Positions 25,343 through 34,141 are shown, counted from the stretch's first letter. The stretch: DNA of 43,038 bases from Clostridium sp. (GCA_023665725.1 JAMPDH010000011.1:1-43038), one strand, 5' to 3'. Numbers and translations are program-made. The notes: a model not told the origin generated them from the sequence alone.

Positions 25343-26328
25343 TATATTACCTCCAAACTAACTGCATGTGCAATACTAGGAATACTTTGTTTAAGATTAA
25401 CAAGTGTTGGTGACATTAATGCTCCGGTTGCAACTAATAAAACCTTTTTTAGTTCATTATTTTTCATCCTATTAAGTATATATGTATATGCAACAAGAGG
25501 TAAACAAGCTGGTCCACTACCTCCTGAATAAACAGGTTGTTTATTTATATCAAATATCATACATGCACTATCATCATAATTTTTTAAAATGATATTATAT
25601 TCTTCCTTCATATATTCTTTTAATATATCTTTACCATGTATTCCTAAATCGCCTGTTAAAATTAAATCATAATAATCAGGTGTCCTACCTGTTTCTTTTA
25701 AATGTGTATATATAGTATCTGCTGCCGCAATTGCCATAACTCCACCCATATTGAATACATCTTTTACACCCATATCCATTACTCTTCCAATTGTTCCACT
25801 TTCTATTTTAATATTACCAACATCACTGGATATATAACAACTAGCACCACCTGTAGTTGTGAAGGTAGTATAATTTTTCTTAGGAGCTCCATACTCAACT
25901 GGATATCTAAATTGTTTTTCTGCCGAATTATTATGTGAAGATACTGAAACAATAACATTTGATACTTGTTTTTTATCTACCATATTAGAAGCTATTATTA
26001 TTCCTTCTGTAGAACTTGCACATGCATTATATATTCCCAAAAATGGAATGCCAAGTTTACTTGCTGCATAATTTGATGAAGTAATTTGATTAAGTAAATC
26101 ACCCGATATATGTAAATCTATATTTGTTTCTGATTTATTAATCTTTTTTAATAAAAGTTTAACACTTTCATATATTAATTTACTTTCTGCAAGTTCAAAA
26201 CTTTTTTCTCCAAAATAGAAATCCTTGTAAGTTTTATCATATAGTTTTCCAAATGGCCCATTTGATTCATATGGCCCTGCTATAGTGGAAGTACCATTTA
26301 AATAAACATTATCATATTTTATAGTCAT
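25342..26328 (-). CDS. spoVAD: Stage V sporulation protein AD
   Basis: Peripheral SpoVA protein that binds dipicolinic acid; thiolase-like fold, 328 residues. Typical segments: GPFGKLYDKTYKDFYFGEKSFELAE, LGIYNACASSTEGIIIAS, VSSHNNSAEKQFRYPVEYG and the C-terminal GSGPACLPLVAY. The Cys in NACASS corresponds to the thiolase position but is not used for catalysis in this family. GGAGGATA precedes the ATG. Between spoVAC and spoVAE with almost no spacing. Confidence 0.96.
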   Translation of the reverse strand: MTIKYDNVYLNGTSTIAGPYESNGPFGKLYDKTYKDFYFGEKSFELAESKLIYESVKLLLKKINKSETNIDLHISGDLLNQITSSNYAASKLGIPFLGIYNACASSTEGIIIASNMVDKKQVSNVIVSVSSHNNSAEKQFRYPVEYGAPKKNYTTFTTTGGASCYISSDVGNIKIESGTIGRVMDMGVKDVFNMGGVMAIAAADTIYTHLKETGRTPDYYDLILTGDLGIHGKDILKEYMKEEYNIILKNYDDSACMIFDINKQPVYSGGSGPACLPLVAYTYILNRMKNNELKKVLLVATGALMSPTLVNLKQSIPSIAHAVSLEVI

Positions 26329-26333
26329 ATTTT

Positions 26334-26774
26334 TTATCCTCCAAATATTAAAAGTCTAATAAGTCCAAATATATATGCACTTACAACTCCAAATACTATT
26401 ACACTTCCAGCTAATTTAAACATATTAGCACCTATTCCTGTTATCATGCCTTCTTTTCTATATTCTAAAGTTGCACTCATCATAGCATGAGCAAAGCCTG
26501 TTATAGGAACTATTAGACCACATTTAGCAAAATTTACAAATTTGTCAAAAAAACCAAAGCATGTAAATAAGCATCCTATAAATATAAGTGTTGTTATCAT
26601 AAATACTGATGCATTAGATGTTGATATTGAAAAAATGTATGAATAAATCCCTACTAAAGCATGTCCTATTACTCCCATAAGTCCACCTATTAAAAATGAA
26701 ATAATTCCGTTTAATAAAATTTTTTCTTTAGGAGTATTTTTATTTACTATTTGTTGATATTTTTTCTTTTCCAT
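26334..26774 (-). CDS. spoVAC: Stage V sporulation protein AC
   Basis: Mechanosensitive-like membrane subunit of the SpoVA channel. The start is ATG 26772-26774, 6 nt after AGGAGG, giving 146 residues. Family signatures: FLIGGLMGVIGHALVGIY, LTRIGCLFT-like region LIFIGCLFTCFGFFDKFVNFAKCGLIVPITGFAHAM is recognisable in parts, and a conserved MISAT-like stretch appears as MMSATLEYRKEG. Four or five membrane helices. It begins a transcription unit separate from sigF because a terminator lies between them; probably a forespore (sigma-G) unit, which is inference. Confidence 0.94.
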   Translation of the reverse strand: MEKKKYQQIVNKNTPKEKILLNGIISFLIGGLMGVIGHALVGIYSYIFSISTSNASVFMITTLIFIGCLFTCFGFFDKFVNFAKCGLIVPITGFAHAMMSATLEYRKEGMITGIGANMFKLAGSVIVFGVVSAYIFGLIRLLIFGG

Positions 26775-26820
26775 TCTTTTCCTCCTAATTTTATTATGTT
26801 TACTATTTAATTTGTTATAC

Positions 26821-26854
26821 AAAAAAACTTACATTTTTAAATCCTGTAAGTTTT
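26821..26854 (-). terminator. Terminator between sigF and spoVAC
   Basis: Stem AAAACTTAC/GTAAGTTTT (26824-26832 with 26846-26854) then TTTTTTTG on the minus strand. It separates spoIIAA-sigF from spoVAC-AD-AE. Confidence 0.75.
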
Positions 26855-26864
26855 ATAATTCATA

Positions 26865-27524
26865 TTATTTTGTAAGGTTATGATTTAATTTTTGTAAAAT
26901 CTTATTTTCATACCTAGAAACTTTAACTTGACTCATTCCTAATATTTTAGCAGTTTCCATTTGGGTTAAATCATTACTATACCTTTTTTCTATTATTCTT
27001 TTTTCATCATCACTAAGCTTATTTAGTTCATCTCTTAACATTATTAATTCATCTATGTCTTTACATGGTGATGCTATAGTATCTTCTAGTGTTATATCCT
27101 TCCCATCATTACTTATAACTCTATCAATACTTTCTATTGGCATACATGCCTTCAATGAATCTGCTATAATATATTCAGGGATTTCTAAATAAGAACTAAG
27201 TTCTTCTATACTTGGTTCCCTCATTAATCTTTGGGATAAAATAGTTGTAGCTTTCTCTATTCTAGTATTTAATTTAATCATATCTCTACTAACATTTACA
27301 CCTTTATCTTCTCTGGTATACTTTAATACTTCACCAAGTATATATTTATAAGCATAGGTACTAAATTTATTATCATAACTATTATTATAGTTCCTATGTG
27401 CTTTCATAAGACCTACACAACCTGCTTGAAATAAATCTTCTATATCGCTATATTTTCCATAAAGATTAGCAATTTTATAAATCATATTTTTATTTTGTTC
27501 TATTAATTGAGTTTCTGTATCCAT
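26865..27524 (-). CDS. sigF: Forespore sigma factor, SigF-like (SigF/SigG subfamily)
   Basis: Sigma-70 family factor, 219 residues from ATG 27522-27524 (AAAGGAGG 5 nt upstream). Region 2: DIEDLFQAGCVGLMKAHRNY, NKFSTYAYKYILGEVLKYTRED; region 3: EPSIEELSSYLEIPEYII; region 4: LGMSQVKVSRYENKIL. The subfamily is SigF/SigG/SigB. I favour SigF because it follows a SpoIIAA-like gene by 11 bp and the unit has a Spo0A box upstream, as in the classical spoIIA operon. The expected spoIIAB gene is missing between them. SigG cannot be fully excluded by sequence alone. Confidence 0.85.
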   Translation of the reverse strand: MDTETQLIEQNKNMIYKIANLYGKYSDIEDLFQAGCVGLMKAHRNYNNSYDNKFSTYAYKYILGEVLKYTREDKGVNVSRDMIKLNTRIEKATTILSQRLMREPSIEELSSYLEIPEYIIADSLKACMPIESIDRVISNDGKDITLEDTIASPCKDIDELIMLRDELNKLSDDEKRIIEKRYSNDLTQMETAKILGMSQVKVSRYENKILQKLNHNLTK

Positions 27525-27535
27525 AAACTCCTCCT

Positions 27536-27880
27536 TTATATTCCTATACACTCAAGCGCTGATAACTCATCTTGTATTTCTCCCATATATTTTAATAACC
27601 TACTATTAATTATCTTTTCTCTAACTAAACTATTAATTCCGCATAATAATATTTTACCTTTATTTTGATTACATAATTCATAGTTAAAAAATAACGCATT
27701 GATTCCTTTTATATCTATATTTGTAACTTCCGACATATTAAAAACCACATTTCTGATTCCATTATCTTTTATCATATCTGTTACTTCTTCGTTAAGTTTT
27801 GGTACTGTTGTTTTATTTAAAATTCCACTAAGTCTAATAAACAAAATTCCTTTTCTAAACTCAACTTGGATATCAAGCAT
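27536..27880 (-). CDS. spoIIAA: SpoIIAA-like STAS anti-anti-sigma protein without the phosphoserine
   Basis: STAS-domain protein of 114 residues, colinear with SpoIIAA (ILFIRLSGILN, IRNVVFNMSEV, GKILLCGINSLVREKI). The start is ATG 27878-27880 with GAGGTG 5 nt upstream. In SpoIIAA the loop DSSG carries the phosphorylated Ser; here the same position reads Asp56-Ile57-Lys58-Gly59, so the phospho-acceptor is absent. It precedes the sigma factor by 11 bp with no anti-sigma gene between. It may be a constitutive, non-phosphorylatable form or may bind a different partner. Family call firm; function uncertain. Confidence 0.85.
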   Translation of the reverse strand: MLDIQVEFRKGILFIRLSGILNKTTVPKLNEEVTDMIKDNGIRNVVFNMSEVTNIDIKGINALFFNYELCNQNKGKILLCGINSLVREKIINSRLLKYMGEIQDELSALECIGI

Positions 27881-27930
27881 ATATTCACCTCTTTTATAAT
27901 TTAGCACACTTTCTTTTATGTTTATACAAT

Positions 27931-27940
27931 TTCGACAAAA
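27931..27940 (-). promoter_or_regulatory. Spo0A box upstream of spoIIAA-sigF
   Basis: Perfect TTTTGTCGAA on the minus strand (complement of 27931-27940), 51 bp upstream of the spoIIAA start and followed by ATTGTATAAA, a possible -10. This fits control of a spoIIA-type operon by Spo0A~P. Confidence 0.65.
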
Positions 27941-27947
27941 CTAGAAT

Positions 27948-28166
27948 TTATTTTTTTGATAACCTTAATACAAATAAAGACATAATTGATATTATGAAAA
28001 ATAAAAATGGAAATGAAAAAACATTATAATTTGATTCGCTTTTTAATAATTTTTCCTCTAAACTTTCCGCATACTGTGTACTTAATTTTAATTTGCTTTC
28101 AGTATTAGATAAATCACTTTTTAGTATTTCTATTTTTTCATTTAAAGTATTTATATCATTATTCAT
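27948..28166 (-). CDS. Small tail-anchored coiled-coil protein
   Basis: A 72-residue protein from ATG 28164-28166 (GAGAGGAGG 5 nt upstream). Residues 1-45 form a coiled coil (heptads with Leu/Ile and many Glu, Lys, Ser), and residues about 50-68 a hydrophobic segment (VFSFPFLFFIISIMSLFVLR) ending in RLSKK, so a C-terminal membrane anchor. No family recognised. It is upstream of the SpoIIAA-like gene in the same direction, with the Spo0A box between, so it is likely a separate unit. A role in the same process is only a guess. Confidence 0.65.
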   Translation of the reverse strand: MNNDINTLNEKIEILKSDLSNTESKLKLSTQYAESLEEKLLKSESNYNVFSFPFLFFIISIMSLFVLRLSKK

Positions 28167-28245
28167 AAATCCTCCTCTCACTACTTATATACTACAAAAG
28201 TATTAGAAATCCTTTTTTTATACAATAATTTTTTATATTTTGACA

Positions 28246-28299
28246 TAAAAAAACTCTCTAAATAATGAAATAGGCCTAAAGGGTCATTTCATAAGAGAG
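28246..28299 (-). terminator. Terminator of the YfcC/DcuC-like gene
   Basis: Stem CTCTCT/AGAGAG (28254-28259 with 28294-28299) plus TGAAAT/ATTTCA within, then TTTTTTT on the minus strand. Confidence 0.75.
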
Positions 28300-28313
28300 C
28301 CTAATTTATAAAT

Positions 28314-29792
28314 TTAAATAATCATTGTTAATATTAATCCAAATAATATTATTATAACAAATAATTCTAGAAGTAGTATCCATATATATCTTATCCATTC
28401 AGTATAAGAAACTTTTAAGTAACTTAATCCTGCTACTAAAATAGTTGAAACAGGTAATATTAACATTGCAAAACTAAATGATGCTTGTAAAATAATATTA
28501 ATTATTGGATAAGCAGCTGAATATATATTTACTGCTCCATATATACCATTTGTTAAATAGACATAATCATTAAAGAAGAATCCACTTATTATACCAGATA
28601 AACTTAATAATAAAACATTAAATGACTTAGATAATCCCATAATGAAATTTGAAATTGTGCTACTGATATTTCCAGTTTCACTATTTATCATAATTGCGAA
28701 TATCATGCAAGATAGTGCCACATATATAGCAGGTCTTAACATTTTTTTTGCACCTTCTAAACATGTATCAACGAATTCACTAGGTTTTACTCCATAAACC
28801 CATCCAATTATTATTGTTATAAATAGAATAAATGCTGCAAATTCATAATTTCCCCATTCACCTATTACTGTAAAATTACCAAGTATTTTGGAAAATATTG
28901 CTGTTCCTCCTATTTTAAATTCAGCAATTGTTGAACTTATATTACTAAATAAATCTATATTTAAAGCATATTTCCAATTAAACATACAAAGTAATGCAAT
29001 AACTAAAAATAATATAAATATTACAATAAGTGGTGTACTACTTTTATCATTTGATTCTGCATTTGTATAAAAAGGTATTTCTAGTGCATTTTGTACTTTT
29101 CCTTCATCTTTAGAATTTTTTCTTTTTTTCTTTGGATTTTCTTCTATTTTAATACTTTCTAATGATTTTTTTGCTTTTTGTTTCACAAACATAATAAGTA
29201 AAAATGTTAGAATAATTAATAGCAAAAATTTAGCTATAATTAAATTATTTGAATCTAACCCAAAATATTGTGTCCCAATTAAAGTATTTCCATAAGTTGA
29301 TCCCATAGTACCTATCAAAATTGCTCCTACTGTTGATACTAAAGCTGTAACCTTATCAAATCCTAGCAACATGATTATTGATGCAAAAAATGGAACAAGA
29401 ACAAATAAAACAACTGGAAGCCCTGATAGTGATGCTAAAAGAGCGAATGTGATAATGCTTATAATTAAAAATAATAATTTATGAGTATTAAATTTTTTTA
29501 CTACATTATCTACAAATTTTTTATAAGCACCTGTTTTATTCATAACGGCATACAAAGCGCCTATTAGTAAAAATACAACTACATATTGCACAAATATTGC
29601 CACTCCGTATATCGGAGTTTTAAAAAGTCCTACAATTCCTACTGGATTAGTATCTCCTACTGCATAACTTAAATTATAACTTTCATCATAACCATAGTAT
29701 CCTATTGGAATTATATAACTTAATATAATAAATAATCCAAATACTATTCCTATAGCTATAAGTAAGTCATATTTTTTTAACTTTTCCTTCAT
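28314..29792 (-). CDS. YfcC/DcuC-type membrane carrier
   Basis: A 492-residue polytopic membrane protein with about 12-13 helices in two halves, separated by a basic cytoplasmic loop (KKKRKNSKDEGK near residue 225). The N-terminal YDLLIAIGIVFGLFIILSYIIP, the GLFKTPIYG segment and GSTYGNTLIGTQ fit the DcuC/YfcC carrier group (C4-dicarboxylates, fatty acids or amino acids). Substrate cannot be read from sequence; an arginine/ornithine exchanger relative is possible. AAAGGAGG precedes the ATG. Single gene with its own terminator. Confidence 0.75.
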   Translation of the reverse strand: MKEKLKKYDLLIAIGIVFGLFIILSYIIPIGYYGYDESYNLSYAVGDTNPVGIVGLFKTPIYGVAIFVQYVVVFLLIGALYAVMNKTGAYKKFVDNVVKKFNTHKLLFLIISIITFALLASLSGLPVVLFVLVPFFASIIMLLGFDKVTALVSTVGAILIGTMGSTYGNTLIGTQYFGLDSNNLIIAKFLLLIILTFLLIMFVKQKAKKSLESIKIEENPKKKRKNSKDEGKVQNALEIPFYTNAESNDKSSTPLIVIFILFLVIALLCMFNWKYALNIDLFSNISSTIAEFKIGGTAIFSKILGNFTVIGEWGNYEFAAFILFITIIIGWVYGVKPSEFVDTCLEGAKKMLRPAIYVALSCMIFAIMINSETGNISSTISNFIMGLSKSFNVLLLSLSGIISGFFFNDYVYLTNGIYGAVNIYSAAYPIINIILQASFSFAMLILPVSTILVAGLSYLKVSYTEWIRYIWILLLELFVIIILFGLILTMII

Positions 29793-29854
29793 AATATACC
29801 TCCTTTGTAATTATAACACGAAATAAATAAAAGTAAAATATTTTAATATATTTA

Positions 29855-29883
29855 TTTCCACATATTACCTATAATGTTATAAT
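29855..29883 (+). promoter_or_regulatory. Promoter for mnmL
   Basis: -10 TATAAT (29878-29883), 17-bp spacer, weak -35 TTTCCA (29855-29860). Confidence 0.5.
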
Positions 29884-29902
29884 ATTTAAAGGTGATTTTA
29901 GT

Positions 29903-30841
29903 ATGTTTATTTATTCAGACAATAATAAAAGATATCATACATTAGATTATTTTTATAAAAATAAATTTAATTCTAAAGTTTTTAAAATAAGTTTAGATGC
30001 AGGATTTACTTGCCCGAATATAGATGGGCGCGTTGGTACAAAGGGTTGTATCTATTGTTCTAAAAAAGGAAGTGGCGATTTTGCTGGAAATAAAAATGAA
30101 AGTCTAACTATGCAGTTTGAAAAAATAAAGAATATGATGCTTAAAAAATGGCCTAATGGTAAATATATAGGTTACTTTCAAGCACATACTAATACATATG
30201 CAAGTGTAGATGTTTTAAAAGAAAAATATGAAGAAATACTTAAAATAGATAATGTTATTGGACTTAATATTGCAACACGAGCTGATGCAATTGATAGTGA
30301 ATGTTTACAATATTTAAATGAATTAAATAAAAAAACTTTCCTAACTATTGAACTAGGTCTCCAAACAATCCATGACAAAACTAGTAATTTAATTAATAGA
30401 TGTCATAGTTTAAAAACATTTACTGATATGGTAAATCTTTTAAGAAAAAATAATATTAATGTTGTTGTACATATAATAAATGGTTTACCATACGAAACAA
30501 AAGAAATGATGATAGAAACAGTTAAATATATAAACAATTTAGACATACAAGGGGTTAAAATACATATGTTACATATTTTAAAAAATACTGAATTAGAAAA
30601 ACTATATAGTAATGAAAAGTTTCATATATTAACTAAGGAAGAGTATGTAGATATTGTTGCAACTCAACTATTATATTTAAGGCCTGAAATCGTTATACAT
30701 AGAATTACAGGGGATCCTGATAAAAATGAACTTATAGAACCTATTTGGTTACTTAAAAAATTCTGTGTACTTAATGACATAGATAAAAAAATGAAAGAAC
30801 TTGATATATATCAAGGAGAAAAAGCCATTAGCTTGAATTAG
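29903..30841 (+). CDS. mnmL: Radical SAM protein, YtqA/MnmL family
   Basis: A 312-residue radical SAM enzyme of the TIGR01212/YtqA group. Cluster cysteines are Cys37, Cys49 and Cys52 in CPNIDGRVGTKGCIYC, the Elp3-like spacing rather than CxxxCxxC. Other family marks: YFQAHTNTYA, IATRADAI, ELGLQTIHDKT and INGLPYET. YtqA has been linked to wobble-uridine modification (cmnm5 to nm5) in Gram-positives and renamed MnmL; the partner methyltransferase gene is not in this window. AAAGGTGA precedes the ATG. Convergent with herA through a shared terminator. Confidence 0.88.
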   Translation: MFIYSDNNKRYHTLDYFYKNKFNSKVFKISLDAGFTCPNIDGRVGTKGCIYCSKKGSGDFAGNKNESLTMQFEKIKNMMLKKWPNGKYIGYFQAHTNTYASVDVLKEKYEEILKIDNVIGLNIATRADAIDSECLQYLNELNKKTFLTIELGLQTIHDKTSNLINRCHSLKTFTDMVNLLRKNNINVVVHIINGLPYETKEMMIETVKYINNLDIQGVKIHMLHILKNTELEKLYSNEKFHILTKEEYVDIVATQLLYLRPEIVIHRITGDPDKNELIEPIWLLKKFCVLNDIDKKMKELDIYQGEKAISLN

Positions 30842-30857
30842 AGCTAATGACTTTTTA
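30819..30857. terminator. Bidirectional terminator between mnmL and herA
   Basis: Stem GCCATTAGCT/AGCTAATGAC (30824-30833 with 30842-30851) with A- and T-rich flanks on both sides; the mnmL stop is in the loop. Confidence 0.8.
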
Positions 30858-32621
30858 TTATTTTTTTTCTAAAAACCAGGATGATATCAAATCACAACTT
30901 TCACTAGAAGGAGCTGGATTTGGCATTTCAAATTTTATTAATCCAGGTAGCTTAAAAGCACTTCCAAACGCTATACAAACACCAGGTTGCAATATTCTTA
31001 TTTTTTCTATTATATCTAGTGTTATATCTGGAACCATACTTTCTATATATTCTATATCAACTGGATGTAACATCTTAAATATTAAGAAATTACTACATTG
31101 AGATAAACATGTTTCAGAAAGTTCTGATGGTCTTTGAGAAATAAGACCTAATAAAACACCATATTTTCTTCCCTCTTTTGTTATTCTATCAAATATATTA
31201 TATCCAATAATATTTATATCATTATCATTTTGAACATATCTGTGTGCTTCTTCTAATACAATATGAAATGGTAGTGTACCTTTATTTCCAGACTCTTTTG
31301 AATAGTTAAACAACATTTTTGAATATATTTTAGTTAATACTTTTGCAAATCTATCATCAACAGAATTTATATTAAAATTTACTATTTGGGCCTTTTTACT
31401 GTCAGATGTTCTAAGTAATTCTTTTATATAATCTTCGGTTGTAATAAATTTATCATACTCAAAAAATTTTCCATTTTCACTATTAATAAGTGAATGTAAT
31501 CGTACTTTTAGGATGTTAACTTCATCAAATATTTTGTCGCTTTTAAGAACTCCTTCTGATATTAAAGCAAAATCTAAAGCTTCTCTTAGATCGCTTAAAT
31601 CATATTTAAATGTTTTATCTGGAAGTTTTAGTTCTAGGGTATCATCTAAAAATTGTTCCATAAAATTAACTAATAATTCCATTTCCCTTATTTTACCTGT
31701 TGAATCTATTATAAAACATTGTTTTAATGATCTAACATACCCAGGTTGTACTATTTTTGTTTCTAAATTTAATTCAGATGTATTATATCTAGATAAAACT
31801 GAAATAACTTGATCTCTTATTTGAGTAGATGATCTCCCACTAGATAATATATCGAGTATTGCTCTTGCAATTATGTCATTTTTATGTTTAAGTACAATAC
31901 TTTCTTCTCTACTAAATATAGTAACCAATTTTAAAGTTTTCTCTATTATTACTAATTGACTCGCTTTTTCTACACCTAGCATTATAGCAATGTCATCTGT
32001 ATCTAATAACCACATAGGTATTCTGATTATTTCTCCTTCATTTGAATTGAAATCAGTTGTATAGGATTTAAAAGTTATTTCTGGAATATTATTATGTAAT
32101 TCTTTAAAGGCATTATGGTATTCCCCATATGCATCAAATAAAAACACACTTGCTCTATAGGGTATATGTTTTTCCTTAGAAAATAGGTTTTGAAATATAC
32201 GCGCAATTGAACATGATTTTCCACTTCCCGTAGAACCAAATATTGCAAAATGCCTGCTAAAAAAATCATTAATATTTACTCCTATTTTTATTCCAGGATA
32301 TACTGTGCTTTCTCCTAAATATAAATGTTCATTTTCCTTATAATCGTCAATTCCTATTATAATTGGCATTTTATTTCTAGATATAAGCTTTACTTCAGAC
32401 TTAAATGATGGTTTTGATATTACACCTGGTATAAATTTATTATTTATAATTTCCCCAAGTAATGAAATTACAGCATTATTTTCCTTTATATCTATTATTT
32501 CCCCAATAATTTCCTTATCCTTATCAGTCATTATTACATATAAATTTATTAGTTTTTCAGGTTCCACATTCAATTTTACAATAACTTTATTTCCTTCTAT
32601 CGCTATAATATTTCCTAACAT
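30858..32621 (-). CDS. herA: HerA-family ATPase (no NurA partner)
   Basis: A 587-residue FtsK/HerA-type P-loop ATPase. An N-terminal HAS beta-barrel-like domain (residues 1-80) is followed by the RecA core with Walker A GSTGSGKS (129-136), Walker B FHIVLEEAHRYV, and an arginine-rich FDRITKEGRKYG with SQRPSELSE motif further on. HerA normally works as a hexameric DNA translocase with the NurA nuclease, or with other effectors in phage defence; none is seen here. It is third after yqeG-yqeH with a 22-bp gap and GAGAGGGA site. Confidence 0.88.
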   Translation of the reverse strand: MLGNIIAIEGNKVIVKLNVEPEKLINLYVIMTDKDKEIIGEIIDIKENNAVISLLGEIINNKFIPGVISKPSFKSEVKLISRNKMPIIIGIDDYKENEHLYLGESTVYPGIKIGVNINDFFSRHFAIFGSTGSGKSCSIARIFQNLFSKEKHIPYRASVFLFDAYGEYHNAFKELHNNIPEITFKSYTTDFNSNEGEIIRIPMWLLDTDDIAIMLGVEKASQLVIIEKTLKLVTIFSREESIVLKHKNDIIARAILDILSSGRSSTQIRDQVISVLSRYNTSELNLETKIVQPGYVRSLKQCFIIDSTGKIREMELLVNFMEQFLDDTLELKLPDKTFKYDLSDLREALDFALISEGVLKSDKIFDEVNILKVRLHSLINSENGKFFEYDKFITTEDYIKELLRTSDSKKAQIVNFNINSVDDRFAKVLTKIYSKMLFNYSKESGNKGTLPFHIVLEEAHRYVQNDNDINIIGYNIFDRITKEGRKYGVLLGLISQRPSELSETCLSQCSNFLIFKMLHPVDIEYIESMVPDITLDIIEKIRILQPGVCIAFGSAFKLPGLIKFEMPNPAPSSESCDLISSWFLEKK

Positions 32622-32643
32622 ATTTTAATCCCTCTCTATACTT

Positions 32644-33627
32644 TTAAATTAAACTTTTTCTTGTATATAATGAAACATCCTTTAATAAATATATTTTAAA
32701 GACTGAATCTTTAGTAACTTTTATAAAACCAAGACCTGTTATAACTATGTCTTCCCCATTTTTAACATTTAAATTAATACTTTGTAAATTTTTTAGTCTT
32801 TCAGTATTATAAAATCTTTTTATATCAAATTGATTTGATATAAAAAATGTTATATTTGACTTTGTAATACTATCTAACCTAAAAAAATCATTTATTATTA
32901 AAATATCATTTTGTTTTAGTTGATAAGTAATAGGCCTTATTTCCTTTTTAGGAAAAAGTTTTTTTATATCATTTTTATTTAAATAATTAATTATATTGCC
33001 ACTATCTATTATACCGGGTGTATCTATTAATACCATATTATCGTCTAAATTTATTTTTATTAAATCTATTGTTGTATTTGGAAGCAAACTTGTTGTTATA
33101 TTTGAATTATTAGAAGAATAATTGTATATAAGTTTATTTATCATAGTAGATTTACCTGAGTTTGTATATCCAACTACATATACATCTTTATTTGTCTGGT
33201 ATGATTTTATTTTTTCTAACAAGGTATCAAAATTATAATTTTTTTTACTACTTATAATTATATATTCTTTAGCAGTAGGAATCAATTTTTTAACATAATC
33301 TATTAATTTTTCATCATTAACTGATTTTGGAAGTAAATCTCTTTTTGAAAGTATTACTATAAAATCATTCGAAATATATTTTAATATTTTTTCTATATTA
33401 TTAATGTTTAATAAATCTACAACAAGTAAAACTAATGATTTAGTTTTGTAAATGTTGTGTAAAATATTTACAATTTCATCATTATTTTTAATTACTGTTT
33501 TATACTCATTATAATTTACTATTCTAAAGCATCTCTCACACAGAGAACTCTCTATGTTATTTGAATAGCCAATATCGTTTGGAAATTCATTTTGTAATTT
33601 TGCACCGCAACCTGTGCACTTACTCAT
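32644..33627 (-). CDS. yqeH: Ribosome-assembly GTPase YqeH
   Basis: Circularly permuted GTPase needed for 30S assembly. It has 327 residues. N-terminal zinc finger with Cys4, Cys7, Cys30 and Cys33. The permuted order is clear: G4 (LSKRDLLP) comes before G1 (GYTNSGKST) and G3 (DTPGI), then the C-terminal domain. The start overlaps the yqeG 3' end by 8 bp, indicating coupling, and the YqeG-YqeH neighbourhood is conserved in Bacillota. Confidence 0.95.
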   Translation of the reverse strand: MSKCTGCGAKLQNEFPNDIGYSNNIESSLCERCFRIVNYNEYKTVIKNNDEIVNILHNIYKTKSLVLLVVDLLNINNIEKILKYISNDFIVILSKRDLLPKSVNDEKLIDYVKKLIPTAKEYIIISSKKNYNFDTLLEKIKSYQTNKDVYVVGYTNSGKSTMINKLIYNYSSNNSNITTSLLPNTTIDLIKINLDDNMVLIDTPGIIDSGNIINYLNKNDIKKLFPKKEIRPITYQLKQNDILIINDFFRLDSITKSNITFFISNQFDIKRFYNTERLKNLQSINLNVKNGEDIVITGLGFIKVTKDSVFKIYLLKDVSLYTRKSLI

Positions 33628-34141
33628 AATATCTTCCTCTTACAAATAAGTTTCTTTGTTCTAATTTTTTAATTATTTTTCTTTCTCTTATTCTATTTAT
33701 TTTTGTGAAGAAAAGTTCAACTGGACTTATGGGATTAACAAGTATAGTTGTTATTCCAACATTGTTTCCCCCAACTACATCTGTAAGTATTTGATCCCCT
33801 ATAATTGCTATCTCACTAACTGATAAATCATATTCTTTCATCACTTGTAAAAATTTCTTAGGGTTTGGTTTATGTGCATTTGCGGCACAGTCGACTTCTA
33901 ATATCTCTTTAAATGGTTTGAGTCTAGATTTTGGACTATTAGAAAATATTATAACTTTTAATCCCATATTTTTTAAATCGTTAAAAAATTTTTTTATTTT
34001 CTTAGTCGGGCTTTTCATTTTTACTGGAGCGACAGTATTATCTAAATCAAATAAAATACACTTTATACCTCTTCTTAATAATTTATCATAGTCAATAGCA
34101 TATATACTTTTTTGATACATATCTGGGACATATTTTTCCAT
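33620..34141 (-). CDS. yqeG: YqeG-family HAD phosphatase
   Basis: A 173-residue HAD-superfamily IIIA-type phosphatase. The catalytic Asp32-Leu-Asp34 is in FDLDNTVAP, followed by IFSNSPKSR (motif II), KPNPKKF (motif III Lys) and IGDQILTDVVGGN (motif IV). Substrate unknown; the family is consistently next to yqeH. GAGGTG precedes the ATG. First gene of yqeG-yqeH-herA. Confidence 0.95.
   Translation of the reverse strand: MEKYVPDMYQKSIYAIDYDKLLRRGIKCILFDLDNTVAPVKMKSPTKKIKKFFNDLKNMGLKVIIFSNSPKSRLKPFKEILEVDCAANAHKPNPKKFLQVMKEYDLSVSEIAIIGDQILTDVVGGNNVGITTILVNPISPVELFFTKINRIRERKIIKKLEQRNLFVRGRYYE

Noticed and set aside
26865-27524. Assigning the sigma factor as SigG
   Set aside because: The SpoIIAA-like neighbour and Spo0A box fit SigF better, though the subfamily motifs do not rule SigG out.
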